Source: CAVZCK01 sp963798805 (GTDB lineage: Bacteria; Pseudomonadota; Alphaproteobacteria; Rhizobiales; Rhodomicrobiaceae). Taken from it: 64,000 nucleotides of DNA. Made by a program: the position numbers and the translations under genes. The notes beneath the pieces were generated by a model. That model saw only the letters and a list, made by a program, of their open reading frames with translations. It made no database searches and was not told where the DNA came from. Location: positions 744,001-808,000 of the forward strand of contig CAWCVC010000010.1 in assembly GCA_963798805.1 (NCBI GenBank), given 5' to 3'. This document shows, in pieces, positions 32,800 through 41,720 of the stretch; the first letter of the stretch is position 1, and each line of letters begins with the position of its first letter.

Positions 32800-35715
32800 T
32801 CAATCCGTCGCTTTCTGCGCGTCGCTCTTTGCCTGCGAGACCAGCGTCGCCTGGGCCGCCGCGAGCCGCGCGACAGGCACGCGGTAGGGCGAGCAGGAGA
32901 CATAGTCGAGACCGACGCGCTCGCAGAAATCGATCGAGGACGGATCGCCGCCATGCTCGCCGCAAATGCCGAGCTTGATGTTCGGCCGGACCGCCCGTCC
33001 GCGTTCGACCGCGATCGCAACCATCTCGCCGACGCCCTCGCGGTCGATGGTGACGAAGGGATCGACCTCGATGATGCCTTTCGAGGTGTAATCTCCGAGG
33101 AAGGAGGCCGCGTCGTCGCGGCTGATACCGTAGACCGTTTGAGTGAGGTCGTTGGTGCCGAAGGAGAAGAACTGCGCCGACTTTGCGATCTCGCCAGCGA
33201 GCAGCGCCGCGCGCGGCAGTTCGATCATGGTACCGACCTGATAGGGCACCGTCTCGCCCCTCTCCTGGAACACGTCGCGGGCAACTTTGTCGATGCTCTC
33301 CTTCACGATGTCGAGCTCTTTCTTGATGCTGACGAGCGGCACCATGACCTCGAGCGTCACCGCCTGCCCGGTCTTGCGGCCCGCCTCGATTGCGGCCTCG
33401 AAAATGGCGCGCGCCTGCATCTCCGCGATCTCCGGATAGGTGATGGCGAGACGGCAGCCGCGATGGCCGAGCATGGGATTGAATTCCCGGAGCTGGGCGA
33501 GCCGGTGTCGGATCTTGCCCTCATCGGCGTTGAGCAATTTCGAGACCTGGGTGATCTCCTCATCCGAATGCGGCAGGAACTCGTGCAGCGGCGGATCGAG
33601 CAGCCGGATGGTCACCGGCAGGCCCGCCATGATCTCGAATAGCTCGACGAAATCCTGGCGCTGCACCGGCAGGAGTTTGGCAAGTGCAGACCGGCGGCCA
33701 GCCTCGTCGGAGGCGAGGATCATCTCGCGCACGGCGAGGATGCGGTCATCGTCGAAGAACATATGCTCGGTGCGGGAGAGGCCGATGCCCTCGGCGCCGA
33801 ATTCGCGCGCCTGTTTGGCGTCGCGCGGCGTCTCGGCATTGGTGCGCACTTTCATACGGCGGATCTGGTCCGCCCAGACCATCAGCTTGCCAAAATCGCC
33901 CGACAGCTCGGGCTGCAGCATCGGCACGGTACCTTCAATGACCTGCCCGGTCGTGCCGTCGATGGTGATGATGTCGCCTTCGGCAAGGGTGTGATCGCCG
34001 ATCGACATGGTGCGTGCCTTCTGGTCGATGCGGATGGCTCCCGCACCGGAGACGCAAGGCCGCCCCATGCCGCGCGCCACCACCGCCGCGTGGCTGGTCA
34101 TGCCGCCGCGCGCCGTCAGAATGCCGGCCGCCGCATGCATGCCGTGAATGTCCTCGGGGCTGGTCTCGGTGCGGACGAGGATCACCGTGTGGCCCTGGCT
34201 CTTCAGCATCTCCGCCTTGTCGGCGTCGAGCACGATCTCGCCGGCCGCCGCACCGGGCGATGCCGGCAGGCCCGTGGTCAGCACGCGCTTGTCGGCTTTC
34301 GGGTCGAGCATCGGATGCAGAAGCTGGTCCAGCTGGGCCGGGTCGATCCGCATGATCGCCTCTTCATGCGTGATCAGCCCTTCATCGGCCATGTCGACGG
34401 CGATCTTCAAGGACGCCTTGCTGGTGCGCTTGCCCGAGCGCGTCTGCAGCATCCAGAGCTTGCCTTCCTGGATGGTGAATTCGATATCCTGCATGTCGCG
34501 ATAGCGAGCTTCGAGCTTCTCATAGATGCTGCGCAGCTCGGCGAAGAGCTCAGGCATTAGCATTTCGAGAGAGGGCCGCTTGTCGCCCGCCTCGATGCGC
34601 GCGTCCTCGGTCAGGTTCTGCGGGGTACGGATACCGGCTACCACGTCCTCGCCCTGGGCGTTGACGAGAAACTCGCCGTAAAGCCGCTTGTCGCCGGTCG
34701 AAGGATTTCGGGTAAAGGCGACACCCGTGGCGCTGGTCTCGCCGCGATTGCCGAACACCATGGCCTGGACGTTAACCGCCGTGCCCCAATGGTCCGGAAT
34801 GCCGTGCAGGCGGCGATAGGTGATGGCGCGCGTATTCCTCCAGCTGTCGAAGACCGCGCCGATCGCGCCCCAAAGCTGTTCATTCGGGTCCTGCGGAAAA
34901 GGCTGGCCGGTCTCGCGCTGGACCGCCTCCTCATATTCGGTGATGATCTTTTCCCAGTCCTCGGCGGTCAGCTCGGTGTCCAGGTCCGCGCCCGCTGAAT
35001 TCTTGTAATTCTCCAGGATCTCCTCGAAGACGTGGTGATCGACGCCAAGCACCACATCCGAGTACATCTGGATGAAGCGGCGGTAGGAATCATAGGCGAA
35101 GCGCCGGTCGCCCGATTTCGCCGCAAGCCCCGCTACGGTCTCGTCGTTCAGGCCGAGATTGAGAACGGTGTCCATCATGCCGGGCATCGAGGCGCGCGCG
35201 CCGGAGCGCACCGAGACGAGCAGCGGGTTCTCGGCATCGCCGAAGGTGGCGCCCACCGCCTTGCCGACCTGAGCCAGGGCGCTGTTCACTTGCTCCTTCA
35301 GCTTCTCCGGAAACTGCTTGTTCTCGTTATAGAGCGTGCAGATCTCGGTCGAGATGGTGAAACCGGGCGGCACCGGCAGGCCGAGATTGGACATCTCCGC
35401 GAGATTGGCGCCTTTGCCTCCGAGCAGATCGCGCAGATCGGCCGAGCCGTCCGCCATGCCGAGACCGAAGCGGTAGACCCAGCCTTCGCGCTTTTTTGCG
35501 GTCGTTGAGGCCGGAGCGCGCGCCTTATCGGCACCGTTCTGCGCCGGCTCGCGCGGCGGCTCCTGATGCGGCGACATGTTCTGCGCCGCCTGCATGAAGG
35601 TGGCGAAATTCTCCGCCAGCCGGGCATTGGTTTCCAGTGACTGCTTGATCAGGTCGTAAAAGAGACGGGTGGGCATGGGTTTTCTCGGATTTGGGTCGCT
35701 CTGTTGAGCATCCAT
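32800..35715 (-). CDS. ppdK: Pyruvate, phosphate dikinase
   Basis: PpdK interconverts pyruvate and PEP using ATP and phosphate, giving a route to gluconeogenesis or ATP. Three domains are in order. The ATP-grasp opening is WVYRFGLGMADGSADLRDLLGGKGANLAEM. The phosphohistidine domain has RGGMTSHAAVVARGMGRPCV (catalytic His in TSHAA). The PEP-binding TIM barrel includes GLSRTEHMFFDDDR, GTMIELPRAALLA, FSFGTNDLTQ and GICGEHGGDPSSI. The 971 residues include an N-terminal extension of about 70 residues before WVYRFG, rich in Gln, Pro and Ala. An ATG at 35676 would shorten the extension. Confidence 0.95.
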   Translation of the reverse strand: MDAQQSDPNPRKPMPTRLFYDLIKQSLETNARLAENFATFMQAAQNMSPHQEPPREPAQNGADKARAPASTTAKKREGWVYRFGLGMADGSADLRDLLGGKGANLAEMSNLGLPVPPGFTISTEICTLYNENKQFPEKLKEQVNSALAQVGKAVGATFGDAENPLLVSVRSGARASMPGMMDTVLNLGLNDETVAGLAAKSGDRRFAYDSYRRFIQMYSDVVLGVDHHVFEEILENYKNSAGADLDTELTAEDWEKIITEYEEAVQRETGQPFPQDPNEQLWGAIGAVFDSWRNTRAITYRRLHGIPDHWGTAVNVQAMVFGNRGETSATGVAFTRNPSTGDKRLYGEFLVNAQGEDVVAGIRTPQNLTEDARIEAGDKRPSLEMLMPELFAELRSIYEKLEARYRDMQDIEFTIQEGKLWMLQTRSGKRTSKASLKIAVDMADEGLITHEEAIMRIDPAQLDQLLHPMLDPKADKRVLTTGLPASPGAAAGEIVLDADKAEMLKSQGHTVILVRTETSPEDIHGMHAAAGILTARGGMTSHAAVVARGMGRPCVSGAGAIRIDQKARTMSIGDHTLAEGDIITIDGTTGQVIEGTVPMLQPELSGDFGKLMVWADQIRRMKVRTNAETPRDAKQAREFGAEGIGLSRTEHMFFDDDRILAVREMILASDEAGRRSALAKLLPVQRQDFVELFEIMAGLPVTIRLLDPPLHEFLPHSDEEITQVSKLLNADEGKIRHRLAQLREFNPMLGHRGCRLAITYPEIAEMQARAIFEAAIEAGRKTGQAVTLEVMVPLVSIKKELDIVKESIDKVARDVFQERGETVPYQVGTMIELPRAALLAGEIAKSAQFFSFGTNDLTQTVYGISRDDAASFLGDYTSKGIIEVDPFVTIDREGVGEMVAIAVERGRAVRPNIKLGICGEHGGDPSSIDFCERVGLDYVSCSPYRVPVARLAAAQATLVSQAKSDAQKATD

Positions 35716-35840
35716 TCACGTCGATGCACAGTAAGGCTCGATGACGTCGTCGCCAAAATGAATGCCGAATGTATCGAACTTCTTGAAAGGGACATCAAGA
35801 GCCGAATTCTTGTGCGGAAGAGCTGCAAGGACGACAAAGC

Positions 35841-36251
35841 TCAGCCACAGATAAATCTACCTTCGGGGAGGCGGCGTGCATCGGACACCGCCAGTCGATA
35901 GAGATAGACCCAGGCATTCAGCTTTCCTCCCGATCTCAGCGTCACTGGCAGAATAACGCGTTCATAGGCTTGCAGTTCTCTGCCGCGATGGTCGCAGCCT
36001 TCATACCGGTCAATCCAGCCAAGCGTCTGCGCCGGGCTCAGAAGCCGCACCGCTTCGCCATAAACCTTGTCCCGCGCCTCCTCCAAGTACACCGCGCCGG
36101 GATAGGCGCCGAGCGAATAGAGCCTCGCCGATATCCAACTGGGTCCCAGAGGTAGGCTTTGCCTGACCAGCCTTTTCGCCATGGGATGGCCCGATGCCCG
36201 CATCAGCGTGCCGTAGACGAAAAGCGCGGCCGGCCGGGCGGGTTCGTGCAC
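35841..36251 (-). CDS. Gamma-glutamylcyclotransferase-like (AIG2/GGCT fold) protein
   Basis: The 136-residue product begins with the substrate-binding loop ALFVYGTLMRASGHP. It continues ARLYSLGAYPGAVYLE, VYGEAVRL and WIDRYEGCDHRGRELQAYERV. The glutamate in DRYEG is in the place of the general acid/base of the fold. Family members cleave gamma-glutamyl amines or peptides, or have unknown activity. The end (LPEGRFICG) is typical. It stands alone between ppdK and an AT-richer gap. Confidence 0.8.
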   Translation of the reverse strand: MHEPARPAALFVYGTLMRASGHPMAKRLVRQSLPLGPSWISARLYSLGAYPGAVYLEEARDKVYGEAVRLLSPAQTLGWIDRYEGCDHRGRELQAYERVILPVTLRSGGKLNAWVYLYRLAVSDARRLPEGRFICG

Positions 36252-36509
36252 TTGGCATTCCCTCTCCGATGGACCATTTGCCTCAATCCTGACATGCTGT
36301 CGCGCAAAGGCAAGAGGTGCGGCATGAATAGAGCTTCTCTTGGGTCAGACGATGTGGTCAGCTGCGTGTTTCTGAAGATACCGGGCCGCCCGGCGCAGGG
36401 CGGCGCAACAATTTTTAGCCGATTTTGCCTGCCTAACCACGTGGATTAATCGGTCAACCTTAATTGACATAAGCTTCGAGCTGCCTGATCTCCGGGACGA
36501 GAACGCACC

Positions 36510-36896
36510 ATGTTGAGAGAACTGCTTCTATCGGTCGCAAGCGGGGTTATCGTCACGCTGATCCTGCAGATCTTCGGAATGGGCGGCGGTGGACGCGTGG
36601 GCGCACCGCGGCAGACCATGACCAGTTACGCTCCCCTGCCACGCCGCCGAAGTTTCATCGGCGGCGTGTTCCGCCTGGTACTGGCCGTTGTCGGCGGGGT
36701 CGCGCTCGCCTATGCGGCGGCGCCCTTCGTCTTCGCGAGGCGCTTTGGAGAGTATGGTGGCTATGAGCGGTATGATCGCTTCGACCGCCTCGATGGCTTC
36801 CGCGGCATCGCCAGCCATGCACCGATCCTGATCCTGACCGTCATCGGCACGATCATCGTCTGGGTAGTGCTTTCGGCCATGACGCGGCGCCAATAG
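36510..36896 (+). CDS. Three-helix membrane protein of unknown function
   Basis: No family is recognised. The 128 residues contain three hydrophobic helices: LLSVASGVIVTLILQIFGM, FRLVLAVVGGVALAYAAAPFVF, and ILILTVIGTIIVWVVLSAM. A glycine-rich, basic loop lies between the first two, and a Tyr/Arg/Asp-rich loop (EYGGYERYDRFDRLDGF) between the last two. It ends eight bases before the priA ATG and is probably co-transcribed with it. The upstream 258 bases hold TTGACA at 36464, without a convincing -10. Confidence 0.65.
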   Translation: MLRELLLSVASGVIVTLILQIFGMGGGGRVGAPRQTMTSYAPLPRRRSFIGGVFRLVLAVVGGVALAYAAAPFVFARRFGEYGGYERYDRFDRLDGFRGIASHAPILILTVIGTIIVWVVLSAMTRRQ

Positions 36897-36904
36897 GGAG
36901 CGCG

Positions 36905-39121
36905 ATGGCCGATCTGCTTGGCTACCAGGAGCCGCTGGAGACGATCGCCGGCCTGGAAACGGTGCCCGTGCTTCTGCCGCTCGCGTTGGATGTGACCTAT
37001 GATTATCTCCTCCCGGCCGGTGAGGCGCTTCAGCCCGGCGATTTCGTGCTCGTGCCGATCGGGCCGCGCAAGGAGGTCGGCGTGGTCTGGGAGCGCGACG
37101 AGAACGCCAGGCCGGTCGATCCGAAAAAGCTGAAGGCCGTCATCGAGCGTTTCGACCTGCCGCCCCTGCCTGCCGCAGCGCGGCGCTTTGCCGATTGGGT
37201 TGCGCGCTATACGCTCTCGCCCAAGGGCATGGTGCTCAAGATGATGATGAGCGCTGGCGACGTGTTCTCGCCAGACACGCCGCGCTGGGGCTATAAGCTT
37301 GCCGGTCCGCCGCCATCGAGGCTCACCGCCGAGCGCAAGCGCGTTATCGAGGCGGCGGAAGGCGGCCTCGTCTGGGCGAAATCCACCCTCGCCGAGCGGG
37401 CCGGCGTCAGCTATGGCGTGATCGACGGCTTGGCGCAGGCCGGAACCTTCATCCGGGTCGAGCTACCGCGTTGGAAGCCACCGGCGCCGAAGCCGGACTT
37501 CGCGCCGCCCGACCTCTCCGAAGCGCAGGCCTACGCCGCCCATGCCCTGCGGGAGCGCGTTGCGGCCAGCGGCTTTTCCGTGTCGCTGATCGACGGCGTC
37601 ACCGGCTCCGGCAAGACCGAGGTCTATTTCGAGGCCGTCGCCGAATGCCTGCGGCAGGGCCGTCAGGCGTTGATCCTGCTGCCCGAAATCGCCCTCACCA
37701 ACCAATTCCTGCAGCGCTTCGAGGCGCGCTTCGGCTGTCGGCCGCAGGAATGGCACTCGGCGATCTCGTCAGCTGAGCGGGCCCGAGTCTGGCGCGCCGT
37801 TGCTGAAGGCGAGGCCAAGGTCGTGGCGGGGGCGCGCTCCGCCCTGTTCCTCCCTTTTGCCGATCTCGGCCTCATCGTCGTCGACGAAGAGCACGACGCC
37901 GCCTTCAAGCAGGAGGACCGCGTCACCTATCAGGGCCGCGATATGGCGGTGGTGCGCGGCTCGACCACCGGCGCGGCGATCGTGCTCTCATCGGCGACGC
38001 CGTCGCTCGAAAGCGTCGTCAATGCGCAGAGCCGCCGGTATGGCCATCTAATCCTGCCGCAACGCTATGCGGGCGCGCAGATGCCGGAGATTTCCGCCAT
38101 CGACCTGCGCCGGGCGCCGCCCGAGCGCGGCCATTGGCTGAGCCCGCCGCTGGTCGAGGCGATGACCGAGACGCTGGAGCGCGGCCAGCAAACTCTCCTC
38201 TTCCTCAACCGGCGCGGCTATGCCCCGCTCACCCTGTGCCGGACCTGCGGCCACCGCATCGAATGCCCGCAATGCTCGGCAAGCCTCGTCGAGCACCGGT
38301 TCCGCCAGCAGCTCGTCTGCCATCATTGCGGCTTCACCTTGCCCGCGCCGAAAACCTGCCCGAAATGCTCGGCCGAAGGCTCGCTCGTCCCCTGCGGCCC
38401 CGGCGTCGAGCGGGTTGCCGAGGAAGTCGCCGAGCGCTTTCCCGAAGTCGAGACCGCCATTCTGTCGAGCGATCTCATCCCCGGCGTGCGCGCGCTTCGC
38501 GAGATCATCGATCGGATCGCGAGCGGCGAGGCGCGCATCATCATCGGCACACAGCTCGTCGCCAAGGGCCATCACTTCCCGCATCTGGCGACCGTCGGCG
38601 TGGTCGATGGCGATCTCAGCCTCGCAACCGGAGACCCGCGCGCCGCCGAGCGGACCCTCCAGCTTCTATCTCAGGTCACCGGCCGCGCCGGCCGCGAGGA
38701 CGGTGTCGAAGGCCACGGCTTCATCCAGACGCATCTGCCCGAGCATCCAGTGATGCAGGCGATCATCGCCAATGACCGCGACAGCTTCATCGCCCAGGAA
38801 ATCGAGGCGCGGCGTGAGGCCGGAATGCCGCCATTCGGCCGGCTCGCGGCGCTGATCGTCTCGGCCAAGACCAAGCCGGACGCCGAAAGCTACGCGCGCA
38901 GGCTCGCGGTCTGCGCGCCGCGCGCCGAGAAGATCTCCGTGCTCGGCCCGGCAGAGGCGCCGCTCGCCCTCATTCGCGGACGCCACCGCTACCGGCTCCT
39001 GGTCAAGGCGACCCGCGACGCTGACCTGCAAGCCTATCTGCGTCTCTGGCTCGACCGCGCTCCCGCGGCAAAGGGCAGCCTGCGCCTCTCCATCGATATC
39101 GACCCTTACAGCTTCCTCTAG
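36905..39121 (+). CDS. priA: Primosomal protein N' (PriA helicase)
   Basis: PriA restarts stalled forks by recognising D-loops and unwinding in the 3'-5' direction. A DNA-binding domain fills the first 200 residues. The Walker A is GVTGSGKTEVYFE, the Walker B DEEH is VVDEEHDAAFKQED, and the superfamily 2 SATPS block is present. Eight zinc-binding cysteines lie at LCRTCGHRIECPQC and VCHHCGFTLPAPKTCPKC, then GTQLVAKGHHFP and QVTGRAGRED. The 738 residues are normal. The TAG stop at 39119-39121 is formed by the first bases of the twin-hairpin element. Confidence 0.96.
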   Translation: MADLLGYQEPLETIAGLETVPVLLPLALDVTYDYLLPAGEALQPGDFVLVPIGPRKEVGVVWERDENARPVDPKKLKAVIERFDLPPLPAAARRFADWVARYTLSPKGMVLKMMMSAGDVFSPDTPRWGYKLAGPPPSRLTAERKRVIEAAEGGLVWAKSTLAERAGVSYGVIDGLAQAGTFIRVELPRWKPPAPKPDFAPPDLSEAQAYAAHALRERVAASGFSVSLIDGVTGSGKTEVYFEAVAECLRQGRQALILLPEIALTNQFLQRFEARFGCRPQEWHSAISSAERARVWRAVAEGEAKVVAGARSALFLPFADLGLIVVDEEHDAAFKQEDRVTYQGRDMAVVRGSTTGAAIVLSSATPSLESVVNAQSRRYGHLILPQRYAGAQMPEISAIDLRRAPPERGHWLSPPLVEAMTETLERGQQTLLFLNRRGYAPLTLCRTCGHRIECPQCSASLVEHRFRQQLVCHHCGFTLPAPKTCPKCSAEGSLVPCGPGVERVAEEVAERFPEVETAILSSDLIPGVRALREIIDRIASGEARIIIGTQLVAKGHHFPHLATVGVVDGDLSLATGDPRAAERTLQLLSQVTGRAGREDGVEGHGFIQTHLPEHPVMQAIIANDRDSFIAQEIEARREAGMPPFGRLAALIVSAKTKPDAESYARRLAVCAPRAEKISVLGPAEAPLALIRGRHRYRLLVKATRDADLQAYLRLWLDRAPAAKGSLRLSIDIDPYSFL

Positions 39122-39287
39122 TGGAGCGAATTTGACATTTGAGTCCCGGTTGTGGCCAGGTTCATCCTCAAATGTCAAATTCAAAAGCTCCACTAGAAAC
39201 ATAGATTTAGCTAGTGGTTCTTATGACTGAAACATTTGCAAATGCGGATGCCGCACGGGGATGCAAATGTTTCAGTCGAACCACTAG
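39118..39287. repeat. Composite twin-hairpin element, copy 2
   Basis: Hairpin A spans 39118-39196: CTAGTGGAGC at the left, GCTCCACTAG at the right, 26 paired bases and a 4-nt AAAA bulge in the right arm. Hairpin B spans 39211-39287 between CTAGTGGTTC and GAACCACTAG, with a 4-nt TTAT bulge in the left arm. Hairpin A's stem sequence is the same as in copy 1 at 3805-3968. Hairpin B's inner arms differ from copy 1 at six of 16 positions, yet pair perfectly in each copy. The 14-16-base spacer between hairpins is also similar. Confidence 0.9.
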
Positions 39288-39553
39288 CCACCGCTCCGCC
39301 GCCCCAAAAAGCGCGCCACCATGTCGCCCCCGCAACAATTGCCAATCGCGAAATCTACCGTTATCTCAGATGCGGTAAAAAACGCAGGGATTGCCGGCAC
39401 GCGCTGTATTGCAAGCCGGGCAACGCCTGTGATAGAGAACCGCAAAATATTTCTTTACGGCGTTCCAGACCATACGGTTTTGGACGCCAGTTGGGCTGCG
39501 CAAAAGTCCGAGCGGGCCTTCAGCACGCAAGGCAGATCTGGAAAGACGCTAAG

Positions 39554-40114
39554 TTGGCTGGCGAAACAACACTTGTTGCGGGAATGGCGGGGCGTTACGC
39601 GACGGCGCTGTTCGAACTTGCGCGCGATACGAACCAGCTTGACGAGACGGCCGCGGCGCTGAGCGCTATCGAAGCGCTGCTGAACGAGAGCCAGGATCTG
39701 TCGCGGCTCGTCCGCAGCCCGGTCTTCTCCGCCAGCGAGCAGGCCAGTGCGATCATAGCGATCGCGAAACAGGCCCAGCTGCCGACGCTGATCAGCAATT
39801 TCCTGCAGCTTCTCGTCAAGAACCGCCGCCTGTTCGCCCTGCGCGACATCATCTCGGGTTTCCGCGCCCTTCTCGCCGATTACCGCAACGAAGTCACGGC
39901 CGACGTCACCTCTGCGGTGTCGCTGAACGAGGCGCAGGCCGAAGACCTGAAAGCGACGCTGAAGGCGAAGACCGGCAGAGACATCACCCTGAATTTGCGC
40001 GTCGACCCGTCCATTCTCGGCGGACTGATCGTCAGGATCGGCAGCCGCATGGTCGACAGCTCGATCCGAACCAAGCTCAGTACACTCAAAATGGCCATGA
40101 AAGAGGTAGGCTGA
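39554..40114 (+). CDS. atpH: F1 ATP synthase delta subunit
   Basis: The delta subunit joins the F1 head to the peripheral stalk. The start is taken as TTG at 39554 (186 residues, the usual length), since related proteins begin about a dozen residues before SGVAGRYATALFELA; here this reads VAGMAGRYATALFELA. ATG 39584 is the alternative. The C-terminal TSAVSLNEAQAEDLKATLKA and DPSILGGLIVRIGSRMVDSSI are diagnostic. The stop overlaps the atpA start by one base (TGATG). The 266 bases upstream, after the hairpin element, should hold the operon promoter; I could not place it. Confidence 0.93.
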   Translation: MAGETTLVAGMAGRYATALFELARDTNQLDETAAALSAIEALLNESQDLSRLVRSPVFSASEQASAIIAIAKQAQLPTLISNFLQLLVKNRRLFALRDIISGFRALLADYRNEVTADVTSAVSLNEAQAEDLKATLKAKTGRDITLNLRVDPSILGGLIVRIGSRMVDSSIRTKLSTLKMAMKEVG

Positions 40115-41646
40115 TGGAAATCCGGGCCTCAGAAATCTCCTCGATCCTGAAGGAGCAGATCAAGAACTTCGGTCAGGAAGCCGAGGTCTCTGAGATCGGC
40201 CAGGTGCTCTCGATCGGCGACGGCATCGCCCGCGTCTACGGGCTGGACAACGTCCAGGCCGGCGAGATGGTTGAATTCCCCACCGGGATCAAGGGCATGG
40301 CGCTGAACCTTGAGATCGACAATGTCGGCATCGTGGTGTTCGGCGAGGACCGCGAGATCAAGGAAGGCGACACCGTCAAGCGCACCGGCAATATCGTCGA
40401 GGTGCAAGTTGGCAAGGGACTGCTCGGCCGCGTGGTCGATGGTCTCGGCAATCCCATCGACGGACGCGGCCCGATCGAGGGCGCCGAGCTGCGGCGTGTG
40501 GACGTCAAGGCGCCCGGCATCCTGCCGCGCAAATCCGTGCACGAGCCGATGCAGACCGGCCTCAAGGCCATCGACGCGCTGATCCCGATCGGGCGCGGCC
40601 AGCGTGAGCTGATCATCGGCGACCGCCAGACCGGCAAGACGGCGATCGCGCTCGACACCATGCTGAACCAGAAATCCATCAACGCGACCGGCGACGAAGG
40701 CCAGAAGCTTTATTGCATCTATGTCGCGGTCGGTCAGAAGCGCTCGACGGTTGCGCAGTTCGTGAAGGTGCTGGAAGAGAACGGCGCGCTCGACTATTCG
40801 ATCGTCGTGGCGGCGACCGCCTCGGACCCGGCGCCGCTGCAATATCTCGCCCCCTATTCCGGTTGCGCGATGGGCGAATATTTCCGCGACAATGGAATGC
40901 ACGCTCTGATTGTCTATGACGATCTGTCGAAACAGGCCGTCGCCTATCGCCAGATGTCGCTGCTGCTGCGCCGTCCGCCGGGCCGCGAAGCCTATCCGGG
41001 TGACGTGTTCTACGTGCACAGCCGGCTTCTGGAGCGCGCCGCCAAACTCAACGAGGATCATGGCGCCGGCTCACTCACGGCTTTGCCGATCGTTGAAACC
41101 CAGGCGAACGACGTCTCGGCCTATATTCCGACCAATGTCATTTCCATCACCGACGGCCAGATCTTCCTGGAGACGGATCTGTTCTATCAGGGCATCCGTC
41201 CGGCGGTGAATGTCGGCATCTCGGTGTCGCGCGTGGGCTCCGCGGCGCAGGTCAAGGCGATGAAGCAGGTCGCGGGCTCGCTGAAGGGCGAGTTGGCGCA
41301 ATATCGCGAGATGGCCGCCTTCGCCCAGTTCGGCTCCGACCTCGACGCCACCACGCAGCGGCTTCTCGCCCGCGGCGCTCGGTTGACGGAGCTTTTGAAG
41401 CAGCCGCAATTCTCCCCGCTTCGCGTCGAAGAGCAGGTGGTGGTGATCTTTGCCGGCACGCGCGGCTATCTCGACGGGCTCCCGGTCAATGCCATCCAGC
41501 GCTTCGAGCGGGAGTTCCTGCTGTTCATGCATGACAGTCATCAGCCGCTGCTGGACGAGATCCGTACGAAAAAGACGCTGAGCGAAGACGCGGAAAAAAC
41601 GCTGCGGGCGGCGCTCGATAAATTCTCGAAGACCTTCGCCGCTTGA
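40114..41646 (+). CDS. atpA: F1 ATP synthase alpha subunit
   Basis: The alpha subunit forms the non-catalytic nucleotide sites of the F1 hexamer. The Walker A is GDRQTGKTAIALD, the arginine finger region is in ISVSRVGSAAQVKAM, and ALIVYDDLSKQAVAYRQMSLLLRRPPGREAYPGDVF forms the conserved core (positions about 265-300). The length of 510 residues is standard. It is translationally coupled to atpH. Confidence 0.97.
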   Translation: MEIRASEISSILKEQIKNFGQEAEVSEIGQVLSIGDGIARVYGLDNVQAGEMVEFPTGIKGMALNLEIDNVGIVVFGEDREIKEGDTVKRTGNIVEVQVGKGLLGRVVDGLGNPIDGRGPIEGAELRRVDVKAPGILPRKSVHEPMQTGLKAIDALIPIGRGQRELIIGDRQTGKTAIALDTMLNQKSINATGDEGQKLYCIYVAVGQKRSTVAQFVKVLEENGALDYSIVVAATASDPAPLQYLAPYSGCAMGEYFRDNGMHALIVYDDLSKQAVAYRQMSLLLRRPPGREAYPGDVFYVHSRLLERAAKLNEDHGAGSLTALPIVETQANDVSAYIPTNVISITDGQIFLETDLFYQGIRPAVNVGISVSRVGSAAQVKAMKQVAGSLKGELAQYREMAAFAQFGSDLDATTQRLLARGARLTELLKQPQFSPLRVEEQVVVIFAGTRGYLDGLPVNAIQRFEREFLLFMHDSHQPLLDEIRTKKTLSEDAEKTLRAALDKFSKTFAA

Positions 41647-41720
41647 GCTTAGGAAACCTTGCCGGTGGTTTGTCGGAAGGCGGCGCGCCGCTTTCCCCGC
41701 AACATGACAGGGACGACTGA

